Assembly: GCF_020564935.1 (NCBI RefSeq) | Contig: NZ_JAJCXB010000036.1 | Span: 1 to 64,000 of the forward strand | Direction: 5' to 3' | From: Streptomyces pinistramenti | GTDB taxonomy: Bacteria > Actinomycetota > Actinomycetes > Streptomycetales > Streptomycetaceae | DNA: 64,000 nt | In this document: positions 51,173 to 59,566 of the stretch, piece after piece | Layout of the letters: the number at the start of each line of letters is the position of its first letter | Numbering within the stretch: position 1 is the first letter of the stretch | Made by a program: the position numbers and the translations under genes | Notes under the pieces: generated by a model | What the model saw: the letters and a program-made list of their open reading frames with translations, nothing else | Told to the model about the DNA's origin: nothing | The model's database searches: none

Positions 51173-51679
51173 TCAGCGGAGCCAGGGGAGGTCGGCGCCT
51201 TTCGGCTGGAGTCCGTCGGCCATCACCCGGCAGATCTCGGCCAGTTGGCCGACCTGCTCGGGCGAGAGGCGGTCGAAGATCGCGCCGCGTACGGCGGCGA
51301 CGTGTCCGGGGGCGGCTTTTTCCAGCACCCGCAGGCCCTCGTCCGTGAGGAGGGCGAGCTGGCCGCGCTTGTCGGACGGGCAGTTCTCGCGCCGTACCCA
51401 GCCGTTCTTCTCCAGGCGGGCGACCGCGTGCGAGAGCCGGGAGCGGGTGATCTTCGCGTTCTGGGCCAGCTCGGTCATCCGCATCCGGCGCCGCGGCGCG
51501 CGGGACAGCTGAACGAGCAAGCCGTAGTAGACGTGCGGCATCCCGGCGTCGCGCTGTAGCTGGCGATCGAGGTGATCCTCCAGCAGCGTGGTGGCGTGGA
51601 GGTACGACTGCCAGGCGTATTGCTCCTCGTCGCTGAGCCAGCGCGGCTCGGCTGCGGGTTCGGTGCTCATGCCATCCAT
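51173..51679 (-). CDS. MarR-family regulator
   Basis: 168 aa from ATG 51679 (51670 is also possible). Winged-helix MarR: MRMTELAQNAKITRSRLSHA (recognition helix), then VARLEKNGWVRRENCPSDKR (wing). It diverges from the dioxygenase across a 100-bp gap with two copies of a CTTGAA-type operator, so it very likely represses both genes. Confidence 0.92.
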   Translation of the reverse strand: MDGMSTEPAAEPRWLSDEEQYAWQSYLHATTLLEDHLDRQLQRDAGMPHVYYGLLVQLSRAPRRRMRMTELAQNAKITRSRLSHAVARLEKNGWVRRENCPSDKRGQLALLTDEGLRVLEKAAPGHVAAVRGAIFDRLSPEQVGQLAEICRVMADGLQPKGADLPWLR

Positions 51680-51700
51680 TCTCGCATCGGCTCCGCTGTT

Positions 51701-51754
51701 CTTGAAGATTTAACAATGCGGGGATAGGCTGAAAGTTATCCTTGAACATTCAAG
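51701..51754. promoter_or_regulatory. MarR operators CTTGAA-N2-TTCAAG
   Basis: A perfect palindrome, CTTGAA-CA-TTCAAG, lies at 51741-51754. A second site sharing the CTTGAA half and a weaker second half lies at 51701-51714, 40 bp away. Both are between the divergent marR and dioxygenase genes, upstream of the ATG at 51781. Confidence 0.7.
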
Positions 51755-51780
51755 TAGGCGAGTTACGTACGGGAGTGGCG

Positions 51781-52557
51781 ATGTCCGTGATGCCGGCCCT
51801 CTACCTCAGCCACGGTGCACCGCCGCTGGCCGACGACGCGCTCTGGCCGGGCCAGCTGGCGGCCTGGGCCGCACAACTCCCGCGCCCCACAGCCGTACTG
51901 ATCGTCTCCGCCCACTGGGAAGAGGCCCCGCTCGCCCTCGGCGCCACGGGGACAGTGCCGCTGGTCCACGACTTCTGGGGCTTCCCCGAGCACTACTACC
52001 GGGTGCGCTACGCCGCGCCGGGCGCACCGCAGCTCGCCCAGCGGATCCGCGCCACGCTGCGGACGGCAGGCACCCCGGTGCAGGACGTCCCCGACCGCGG
52101 GCTCGACCACGGCGCGTACGTCCCGCTCGTCGAGATGTTCCCGCGGGCCGACGTCCCGGTCCTGCAGATCTCGCTGCCCACCCTCGACCCGCGCCGCCTC
52201 TTCGACATCGGCCGCAAGCTGGCCCCGCTGCGCGACGAAGGCGTACTCATCGTCGGCAGCGGCTTCTTCACGCACAATCTGGCCGCCCTGCGGCATCAAG
52301 GGCCGGGCGTGCCGTCCTGGTCGGCGGAGTTCGACGACTGGGGCCGGCGGGCCCTGGAGGCGCGGGATCTCGACACCCTCTTCGACTTCCCGCACAAGGC
52401 GCCGGCCGGGCGGCTGGCGCACCCGCGCACCGAACACTTCGCGCCCCTGTTCGTCACCCTCGGCGCCGCGGACGCCCAGGGGCAGCTGGACGACGGCCGA
52501 AGCGTGATCGACGGGTTCTGGATGGGGCTCGCGAAGCGGTCGCTGCAGTTCGGCTGA
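51781..52557 (+). CDS. Class III extradiol dioxygenase (DODA-type)
   Basis: 258 aa from ATG 51781 with GGGAG upstream. Metal ligands of the family are visible: LYLSHGAPP (first His), SAHWEE (second His), DHGAYVPLVEMF and GSGFFTHNL (later histidines). Relatives are DOPA 4,5-dioxygenase and stress-induced ring-cleavage enzymes. Control by the divergent MarR suggests induction by catechols or quinones. Confidence 0.9.
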   Translation: MSVMPALYLSHGAPPLADDALWPGQLAAWAAQLPRPTAVLIVSAHWEEAPLALGATGTVPLVHDFWGFPEHYYRVRYAAPGAPQLAQRIRATLRTAGTPVQDVPDRGLDHGAYVPLVEMFPRADVPVLQISLPTLDPRRLFDIGRKLAPLRDEGVLIVGSGFFTHNLAALRHQGPGVPSWSAEFDDWGRRALEARDLDTLFDFPHKAPAGRLAHPRTEHFAPLFVTLGAADAQGQLDDGRSVIDGFWMGLAKRSLQFG

Positions 52558-52587
52558 GGGCGATCCGGGGGCGGACCGGCGCCGGGG

Positions 52588-53637
52588 TCAGCCTTCCGGC
52601 GGGATCAGCTCCTGGGAGCGGAGGGCGGCGGCCAGGGCGCGGTCGTCCCCTTCGGGTGTCCAGGAGGTCACGTCCAGGGCGGTATCGGCCAGCTTGATCG
52701 CGTGCGCGTCGCCGTGCGCGGTGGCCCGCGCGAAGACCTCCTCCGGGGTCAGCGACCCGGCCCGGAGCGGCGGCAGCGCCTCGTCCGGTGAGTAGACGGA
52801 GGTCAGGGCGGCGCAGGCCGCCCAGGCGGCGTGGAGCGAGGGCGCCCACAGGGGGCGTGGCAGCACCGGCAGGGTGCGCAGGATGGCATTCGGTGCGGTC
52901 GCCGCGTGCACGAGCAGGATCGCGTCGCCGTGGGCGTAATCGACGTAGCGGTGGGTGGCCGCCCGGACCAGGGCGGCGAGTTGGTCCCGCGCCGCCTCCG
53001 GGTCCTGCGGTGCCGCGACGGCCTCGGCGGCCGCTGCCCAGCCCGGGGTTCCCGGCAGCTGGGCGAGGCCCTGGACCACGCTGACCTGCTGGTCAAGGAC
53101 GTGCGGGAGGGCTTCGAGTGCGGCGGCGGGCGAGGCGGTGCCGGAGGGGGTGACCGTCACGGGCAAGGTGGTGTGCCGGGCCGCCCAGTAGCCGACCGCG
53201 TGCGCGAGTTCGGCGATGCGCGGCTCCTCCTCGCCCTCCTCCAGGAGGGTGCGCACGGCGTGGCCGACACGGATGACGGGATGTGTCGCCGCGCCCGAGA
53301 TGCCGGGCAGCAGCCGGGGCCACCATGCGGCGAGCACCTCACGCCAGGGGCGCTCGGCGACGGCGTGGGTGAAGTACGTGGTCCAGTCGGTGACCCGCTG
53401 CGGATCGCCCAGCGCCTCCTGCCAGTTGGCGTCGGTGATCCGCTCCCTGGCGCTCGGTACGTCCTCCAGCTCGGCGGAATACCGGTCGAGCCAGCGGTGC
53501 ACGGTGCGGGCCTGGCCGTGCCGGACCAGAGCCTCGACCGCCATGGGGCCGTGGTTGCTCAAGAAGCCGCGGAATTCGGGCCCGGTCGCGTGCAGTCGCT
53601 CCAGGGCCTCGTCGAGTGTGCCGCTCTGCGTATCCAT
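52588..53637 (-). CDS. Questin-oxidase-like protein (DUF4243)
   Basis: 349 aa. It shows the family's histidine-containing segments: GFLSNHGPMAVEALVRHG near the start, ATHPVIRVGHAVRTLLE (about 116-132) and AHGDAILLVHAATAPNAI (about 240-257). Relatives carry out Baeyer-Villiger-type ring opening of anthraquinones; the substrate here is unknown. It converges with the dioxygenase 30 bp away. Confidence 0.8.
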   Translation of the reverse strand: MDTQSGTLDEALERLHATGPEFRGFLSNHGPMAVEALVRHGQARTVHRWLDRYSAELEDVPSARERITDANWQEALGDPQRVTDWTTYFTHAVAERPWREVLAAWWPRLLPGISGAATHPVIRVGHAVRTLLEEGEEEPRIAELAHAVGYWAARHTTLPVTVTPSGTASPAAALEALPHVLDQQVSVVQGLAQLPGTPGWAAAAEAVAAPQDPEAARDQLAALVRAATHRYVDYAHGDAILLVHAATAPNAILRTLPVLPRPLWAPSLHAAWAACAALTSVYSPDEALPPLRAGSLTPEEVFARATAHGDAHAIKLADTALDVTSWTPEGDDRALAAALRSQELIPPEG

Positions 53638-53785
53638 GCCGCGAGGCTAGGCCGGGCGCGCGCGGTGTGTAACGGGCTGCGGCCCTACGCCGCTGGTCGG
53701 AAGGGTGGGGGCCAAGAGACGGGGGACGGGGCGGGAGCCGGGGCCGGGCGGCGGCATTGTCAGTGGTGCGTGGCACGCTGAAGTC

Positions 53786-54232
53786 ATGAATGAAGACAGG
53801 GCAGTTGACGAGACGGCCGACGCCGCCGACACGGCCGGGCAGCCCGCCGGGGTGACGGACCTGGGCCGGGCCTACGACTCCTTCACCGACACCTGGGCGC
53901 CGCGGATCGCCGCCGTGGTCAACGACTACGACGTCAAGATCGCCAAGGTCGAGGGCGCCTACGTCTGGCATGCACACGCGGACACCGACGAGTTCTTCCT
54001 GGTCCTCGCGGGCCGGCTGACGCTGGAGCTGGCGGACCGCGATCCGGTCGTGCTGGGCCCGCAGCAGGTGTTCACGGTGCCGCGCGGCCTGTCGCACCGC
54101 CCGGTGGCCGAACCGGGCACCCGCATACTCCTCTTCGAACCGCGGGGCACGGTCAACTCCGGAGACGCCGAGCTGACCGGCGCGGACGCCTGGGTGTGCG
54201 CCACCGAAGGGGTGCCGCTGACGGCCGGGTAG
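53786..54232 (+). CDS. Cupin-domain protein
   Basis: 148 aa from ATG 53786. The cupin motif is YVWHAHADTDEFFLVLAGRL (two His and one Glu metal ligands) and the second motif GLSHRPVAEP. This is the usual single-domain cupin (mannose-6-phosphate isomerase-like). It probably binds a metal; the reaction is unknown. It diverges from the questin-oxidase-like gene. Confidence 0.9.
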   Translation: MNEDRAVDETADAADTAGQPAGVTDLGRAYDSFTDTWAPRIAAVVNDYDVKIAKVEGAYVWHAHADTDEFFLVLAGRLTLELADRDPVVLGPQQVFTVPRGLSHRPVAEPGTRILLFEPRGTVNSGDAELTGADAWVCATEGVPLTAG

Positions 54233-54321
54233 GGCGGGCCTGGGGCGGCCTGGGCGGAGTCCGTGGGAAGCCGCGGGAAATCCGGACAGTGGATGTCGGG
54301 TAAGGGGGCGACGGTGGAGCC

Positions 54322-54879
54322 ATGACGAGAAGCGAGAGCGCGGCGAGCGGGGCGGCGGACGAGGCGGGGGAGAGGGGCGCGGCCGGTGTCGGCTGGGCAC
54401 AAGTGGTGGCGGCGGAGCCGGAGTTCGCCGCTCGGGTGCAGGAGCGGTTCGGGGCGTATGCCCACCACGTCCTCGGGACGCTGCGGGCGGACGGCTCGCC
54501 GCGGCTGACCGGCCTGGAGGCCGACTTCCGCCACGGCGAGCTGTGGCTCGGCATGATGACCGGCTCGCGCAAGGCCCTCGACCTGCACCGCGACCCGCGC
54601 TTCGCCCTCCACACCAACCCCGGCCCCGGTACGGACATGGCGGGCGGCGACATACGGATATCGGGGCGGGCGGCGGAGGTGCGCGAGGCGGAGGTGCTCA
54701 GGCGCTATGCCCACGCGGTGCGGCCGCCGGAGCCGTTTCTGCTCTTCCGGGCAGAGGTGACCGAGGTGGTGCGGACCTCCGTCACCGATCCGTATCTGGT
54801 GCTGGAGAGCTGGCGACCGGGGCGGCCGCTGCGCACCGTGCGGCGGACGAGCGTCGAGGCGTCGCCGGAGGCCGTTTGA
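54322..54879 (+). CDS. Pyridoxamine 5'-phosphate oxidase-like flavoprotein
   Basis: 185 aa from ATG 54322 with GGTGGAG upstream. Split beta-barrel FMN or F420-binding fold: FGAYAHHVLGTLRADGSPRL, LEADFRHGELWLGMMTGSRK and KALDLHRDPRFALHT are typical. It may be an F420-type reductase or a heme-utilisation-like protein; true PdxH function is unlikely. It stands 90 bp after the cupin gene. Confidence 0.88.
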   Translation: MTRSESAASGAADEAGERGAAGVGWAQVVAAEPEFAARVQERFGAYAHHVLGTLRADGSPRLTGLEADFRHGELWLGMMTGSRKALDLHRDPRFALHTNPGPGTDMAGGDIRISGRAAEVREAEVLRRYAHAVRPPEPFLLFRAEVTEVVRTSVTDPYLVLESWRPGRPLRTVRRTSVEASPEAV

Positions 54880-55024
54880 GCACCTGCGTTATGGCGGGGC
54901 CGGGGGCGGTCGGCGGCCCGTGCGCTCCGGGGCGCCCCCAGTCCTCATGCCCCCGGCGCGGCACGGTCGTTCGGGAGTACGCACGCGGTGGCTCGGGAGT
55001 ACGTACGCGAATCGTTCGGGCCGC

Positions 55025-55540
55025 TCAGTGCGCGCCGTGGGGCCTGCGGTGTGCACGGGGCCGGTGCAGGCCATGCGGCTCGCGTACGCGACGGCCGCGG
55101 AAGACGTAGAGCGAGACGAGGCCCATGATGATGCCCATGACGAGGCCCCAGGCGCTCGACTTCAGGACGGAAGGGCCGCTGAGGCTGTAGAGCCAGCCCA
55201 TCGAGACGCCGAAGAGCGCGCCGTAGGCCAGCGCCCTGGTGTCGGTGATCATGGAGGACTGGAAGTGCACGAGCAGCAGCCCCAGCGCCCCGGAGACCAC
55301 GGCCGCGATCAGCCCGAGCAGGGCGGCCTGGCCACCCTTCGCACCGCTGGTGTGGTCGATCCAGATCGTGTAGCAGCCGAATCCGAGCGCGGCGATCACG
55401 GGAAGTGCCACGGTTGCCGGGATGCGCCGTGCCGTTCCGGAACGCGCCGGTGGCGCCGCCGAGGTGGCGCCGTGTTCCTGTTCGACCGCGCCGTGTGAAC
55501 GGGCGGCCCGCGCACCGTGGCGCAGAGCGTGCTTGACCAT
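55025..55540 (-). CDS. Four-helix membrane protein
   Basis: 171 aa from ATG 55540 with GAGGAG upstream. A basic N-terminus of about 40 residues is followed by four hydrophobic helices (ATVALPVIAALGFGCYTIWI; AALLGLIAAVVSGALGLLLV; ALAYGALFGVSMGWLYSLSG; SAWGLVMGIIMGLVSLYVF) and a His/Arg-rich tail. A common Streptomyces protein of unknown function. Confidence 0.8.
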   Translation of the reverse strand: MVKHALRHGARAARSHGAVEQEHGATSAAPPARSGTARRIPATVALPVIAALGFGCYTIWIDHTSGAKGGQAALLGLIAAVVSGALGLLLVHFQSSMITDTRALAYGALFGVSMGWLYSLSGPSVLKSSAWGLVMGIIMGLVSLYVFRGRRVREPHGLHRPRAHRRPHGAH

Positions 55541-55694
55541 GACGGGCTCCTCTCGCTTGCCCTCTGTCCAGGCGACACCCGCACACCGCCCGCGTCAACC
55601 GGAGCGCCCGGAGGGCGAGTCGGGGCAGCCGGGGCACACACGGCGACGCCGCCCACCGACGGCCGGAGCGGCCGGCCCGAACACCTCAGCCCCC

Positions 55695-56315
55695 TCAGTC
55701 CCTCCGCGATCCCTCCCGATCTCCCAGATCCTTCTGGTACCAGGCGACGTCCCAGTAGCGGTCGAATTTGCGGCCGACCTCGGTGTACGTGCCGAGGTGA
55801 CGGAAGCCGAACCGGGTGTGCAGGCGGGTCGATGCCGCGTTGGGCTGTGCGATCCCGGCATACGCGCGGTGGACGTCCGCATCGGCCAGTGCCGCGAACA
55901 GCGCCCGGTAGAGCAGCGTGCCGATGCCGCGGGCCGTCGCGTGCGGCGCGCAGTGGACCGTGACCGCGACGGAGGTGGCGTACGCGGCCTTCGGGCGGAA
56001 CGGGCTGCTGGTCGCCTACCCGAGCAGGGCGCCGCCCGCCGTGCCTCCCACCGGGCCGCCCTCGCCGCGCTCCGCCCCGGTGTGCCGGAATTTCCACCGA
56101 TCTGTCGTAGCCGGCACCCGCTGGGCAACCAGGAGCCGGTGCGGGCCGTCTTCGGGGTGGGAGAGCAACCACGGACGGCGCTGGTCCGGGGTGAACGGCT
56201 CCGTGTCGAATGTGAGGGCCGTCTCACGTACGTAGTGGTTGTACAGCTCGGTGAGGGCGGAGAGATCCACCTCGGTACCGGCCCTGACCTGCACTTCCCT
56301 GCTCCTGGGCAGCAT
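55695..56315 (-). pseudogene. GNAT acetyltransferase, in-frame amber codon
   Basis: 206 codons from ATG 56315 (GGGAGGCCAC upstream) to TGA at 55695-55697, interrupted only by TAG at 56016-56018. Before it, RAGTEVDLSALTELYNHYVR and ALTFDTEPFT are the start of a phosphinothricin-type N-acetyltransferase. After it, in the same frame, are AYATSVAVTVHCAPHATARG, IGTLLYRALFAAL and RLHTRFGFRHLGTYTEVGRK, the acetyl-CoA-binding and C-terminal parts. A TAC-to-TAG change at a tyrosine would explain it. Confidence 0.85.
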
Positions 56316-56499
56316 GTGGCCTCCCTCGGTGGGGGCGCAGGGTACTGCATGATCAGAAAAAAGAGGCACGGCATGGGAATTCTGTCCGGATTCCAGCCGT
56401 TGTTTCCTTCGGATGGAGGTACTCGGTCACGGCCGGGTTCGCTGCGTCCACCGTCCCGCGAACGACTCATCACCGACTCATCGCAAAGGGAGCATACGC

Positions 56500-57501
56500 A
56501 TGGCAACCCGTGCCGTCGCCCGCCGTCAGTCCACCAGGAGTGGCGCTGACGGGGCCAGCAGTGTTCGCGCCGTAGGCGGGGAGATCGCCGACCGCGACCT
56601 GGTCGGCATGTACCTCGACGAGATCGCGCGTACGCCCCTGCTCGACGCCGCCAAGGAGGTCGAGCTGTCCCAGACCATCGAGGCCGGTGTGTACGCCCGG
56701 CAGATCCTCGACGGGGTCGTCGCCGACGGCAATGCCGCGGGGGCGGAGCGCGAGGAACTGGAGGCGCTGGTCGCCGAGAGCGAGAAGGCCAAGGACGTCT
56801 TCATCCGGTCCAACCTGCGGCTCGTCGTCGCGGTGGCCCGCCGCTACCCGCGTGCCGGGCTCCCGCTTCTGGACCTGATCCAGGAGGGCAACGCCGGCCT
56901 GGTGCGCGCCGTGGAGAAGTTCGACTACGCCAAGGGCTTCAAGTTCTCGACGTATGCCACGTGGTGGATCCGTCAGGCCATCACGCGCTCCATCGCCGAC
57001 CAGTCGCGCACGATCCGGCTGCCCGTGCACCTCGTCGAGGAGCTGGGGCGGATCCGCAGGGTCCAGCGCGAGTTCAACCGTGAGAACGGCCGCGACCCGG
57101 AGCCGGCGGAGGTCGCCGCCGAGCTGGGCTCCACCCCCGCCCGTGTCACCGACGTGCTGGACTGGGCGCGCGACCCGGTCAGCCTGAACATGTCGGTGGA
57201 CGACGACGGCGACACCCAGTTCGGTGACCTCCTGGAGGACACCTCCGCGGCCTCGCCCGAGCAGTCCGTGCTCTCGCTGCTGCGCAGTGAGGAGCTGGAG
57301 GACCTCATCGACCGCCTCGACCACCGCACCGCCTCGATCATCAAGGCCCGTTACGGCATCGAGGACGGCCGCGAGCGCACGCTGACCGAGGTCGGCAAGC
57401 AGCACGGCCTGACCCGTGAGCGGATCCGTCAGATCGAGAAGCACGCGCTGCTGGAGCTGAAGCGGATGGCGCGCGACACCGGCTTCGACGCGGCGGCCTG
57501 A
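56500..57501 (+). CDS. hrdD: RNA polymerase sigma factor HrdD
   Basis: 333 aa from ATG 56500 with AAAGGGAGC upstream. Principal-like (group 2) sigma-70: region 1.2 (DLVGMYLDEIARTPLL), region 2 (RSNLRLVVAVARRYPRAGLP; FSTYATWWIRQAI), region 3 (LVEELGRIRRVQREFNRENG) and region 4 (LTEVGKQHGLTRERIRQIEK). The start MATRAVARRQS and the end ARDTGFDAAA match HrdD of streptomycetes as I remember it. Single gene with its own terminator. It lacks the long N-terminus of HrdB. Confidence 0.93.
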   Translation: MATRAVARRQSTRSGADGASSVRAVGGEIADRDLVGMYLDEIARTPLLDAAKEVELSQTIEAGVYARQILDGVVADGNAAGAEREELEALVAESEKAKDVFIRSNLRLVVAVARRYPRAGLPLLDLIQEGNAGLVRAVEKFDYAKGFKFSTYATWWIRQAITRSIADQSRTIRLPVHLVEELGRIRRVQREFNRENGRDPEPAEVAAELGSTPARVTDVLDWARDPVSLNMSVDDDGDTQFGDLLEDTSAASPEQSVLSLLRSEELEDLIDRLDHRTASIIKARYGIEDGRERTLTEVGKQHGLTRERIRQIEKHALLELKRMARDTGFDAAA

Positions 57502-57559
57502 CCCGCCGGGCCGAGCGGTCCCGCAGATCCGTAGAGCCCCGTTCCCGTTCCAGATCCCC

Positions 57560-57589
57560 AAGCCCCGGTGCCGAGAGGTGTCGGGGCTT
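57560..57589 (+). terminator. hrdD terminator
   Basis: Stem AAGCCCCG with CGGGGCTT around a 14-nt loop, followed by TCTTCGT. It lies 58 bp after the hrdD stop. Confidence 0.75.
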
Positions 57590-57715
57590 CTTCGTGCCCG
57601 TGCCCGTGGCCGGCCGTATCGGCTTGCGATGTCTGCCTGAGTCCGTTCGTTGCCCGATTCTGTTTACTTCGTGGAATTGTGCGCGTAGCCTGCCGCTGAA
57701 ACCACAGGGTCGGGC

Positions 57716-58504
57716 ATGGAACGGACACAGACGCAGATGTACGCACCTGAGCGCCAGCAAGAGATCCTGCGCCTCGCCCGTGCGGCCGGGCGGGTCGACG
57801 TGCTGTCCCTCGCGGAGGATTTCCAGGTCACCGCCGAGACCGTGCGGCGCGATCTGAAGGCCCTGGACCGGGCCGGTCTGGTGCGCAGGGTGCACGGCGG
57901 TGCCATCCCGGCGGGCCGGCTGGACTTCGAGCCCGACCTCGCCGAGCGGGACGCGGTGGCCGCCGACGAGAAGGTACGCATCGCGCGGGCCGCGCTCGCC
58001 GAGCTGCCCGGCGGCGGCTCCGGCAGCATCATCATCGACGCCGGCACGACCGCGGCCCGGCTCGCCGCCGAGATCCCGCTGGACGCCGAGCTGACCGTGG
58101 TCACGCACGGCCTGCCGGTCGCGGCCCGGCTCGCCGATCACCCCGGGCTGACCCTGCACCTCGTCGGCGGCCGGATCCGGCAGCGTACCCGCGCCGCGGT
58201 CGACGACTGGGCGCTGCGCGCCTACCGCGAGATCAACGCCGATGTGCTGTTCCTGGCGACCAACGGTTTCTCGCCCGAGGGCGGCCTGACCACACCGGAC
58301 CTCGCGGAGGCCGCGGTGAAGCGGGCGCTGATCGCCGCCGCCCGCCGGGTCGTCCTGCTCGCCGACTCCGCCAAGTTCGGGCAGCGGCAGTTCGCCCGCT
58401 TCGGCGCGCTGTCGGACGTGGACCTGCTGATCACCGACACCGGGCTCAGCCCCGACGACGCCCTCGCCATCGAACGCGCGGGCACGGAAGTAGTGCGCGC
58501 ATGA
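57716..58504 (+). CDS. fruR: DeoR-family regulator of the fructose operon
   Basis: 262 aa. N-terminal DeoR HTH: RQQEILRLARAAGRVDVLSL, then EDFQVTAETVRRDLKALDRA and LVRRVHGGAI. The DeoRC sugar-phosphate-binding part contains IIIDAGTTAARLA, LTVVTHGLPVA and ADSAKFGQ. Its stop overlaps the fruK ATG (ATGA), so it autoregulates the fru operon, probably in response to fructose 1-phosphate. ATG 57737 is an alternative start. Confidence 0.92.
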   Translation: MERTQTQMYAPERQQEILRLARAAGRVDVLSLAEDFQVTAETVRRDLKALDRAGLVRRVHGGAIPAGRLDFEPDLAERDAVAADEKVRIARAALAELPGGGSGSIIIDAGTTAARLAAEIPLDAELTVVTHGLPVAARLADHPGLTLHLVGGRIRQRTRAAVDDWALRAYREINADVLFLATNGFSPEGGLTTPDLAEAAVKRALIAAARRVVLLADSAKFGQRQFARFGALSDVDLLITDTGLSPDDALAIERAGTEVVRA

Positions 58505-59448
58505 TCCTCACCGTCACCCCCAACCCCAGTCTGGACCGCACGTACGAGGTCCCGGCCCTGGATCGCGGGGCCGTGCTCAGGGCCACCGCCGACCGGATCG
58601 ACCCGGGCGGCAAGGGCGTGAACGTCTCGCGCGCGGTCGCGGCCGCCGGGCGGCGCACCCTCGCGCTGCTGCCGGTCGGTGGCGCCGCGGGGGCCGCGCT
58701 CGCCGCGCTGCTGGAGGCCGAGGGCATCGAGGTGGCGGGTGTCCCGGTGGCCGGGCAGACCCGCTCCAACATCGCGGTCGCGGAGCCCGACGGCACCCTG
58801 ACGAAGATCAACGCTGCGGGGCCCGAGCTGTCGGCCGCCGAGTCCGATGCGCTGCTCAACGCGGTCGGCGAGCGCTCCGTGGGCGCCGACTGGATCGCCT
58901 GCTGTGGCAGCCTGCCGCGCGGCCTGGCGCCCGAGTGGTACGCCGAACTGGTCGCCCGCGCCCACCGGGCCGGCGCCCGGATCGCGCTGGACACCTCGGG
59001 CCCGTCGCTGACGGCGGCGCTGCGCGAGCGTCCGGACGTCGTCAAGCCGAACGCCGAGGAACTGGCGCAGGCCGTGGGGCGCCCGCTGGCCACGGTCGGC
59101 GACGCCGTCAAGGCCGCCGGGGAACTCCGCTCCCGGGGCGCCCGTGCCGTGCTGGCTTCCCTGGGCGCGGACGGCCAGCTGCTGGTCGGCGCCGAAGGCA
59201 CGTACTTCGGCAGCGCGCGGGTGGCCGCCGTCCGCAGCAACGTCGGGGCGGGCGACGCCTCGCTTGCCGGATTCCTCGGTGCGGGCGGGACGGGTGTGGC
59301 GGCGCTGGCCGCTGCGGTGGCCCATGGCGCGGCCGCCGTGCGGCTGCCTGGCAGTCAGATGCCGGCGCCGCCGGACCTCGATCCGGCGGCGGTCACCACG
59401 ACCGGCGACGTCCCCCTGGACCGTCCGCTCACGGAGCCGGTGCCGTGA
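58501..59448 (+). CDS. fruK: 1-phosphofructokinase
   Basis: 315 aa, PfkB family. The start MILTVTPNPSLDRTYEV and the motif DPGGKGVNVSRAVAAAG are typical of FruK, and the C-terminal catalytic motif is NVGAGDASLAGFL. It phosphorylates fructose 1-phosphate, made by FruA, to fructose 1,6-bisphosphate. It overlaps fruR and is followed by fruA after 118 bp. Confidence 0.95.
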   Translation: MILTVTPNPSLDRTYEVPALDRGAVLRATADRIDPGGKGVNVSRAVAAAGRRTLALLPVGGAAGAALAALLEAEGIEVAGVPVAGQTRSNIAVAEPDGTLTKINAAGPELSAAESDALLNAVGERSVGADWIACCGSLPRGLAPEWYAELVARAHRAGARIALDTSGPSLTAALRERPDVVKPNAEELAQAVGRPLATVGDAVKAAGELRSRGARAVLASLGADGQLLVGAEGTYFGSARVAAVRSNVGAGDASLAGFLGAGGTGVAALAAAVAHGAAAVRLPGSQMPAPPDLDPAAVTTTGDVPLDRPLTEPVP

Positions 59449-59566
59449 CCGGCCACCCGCGCCCCGGGCGCAGCCCCGTACGGACGGCGGCGCCTGCCAC
59501 CGCCGCCTCTTCCCCCTCCTCCGTCCCCACCGCCGCACGGCGGTACCGCGCGCAAGGGAGCCCGCG

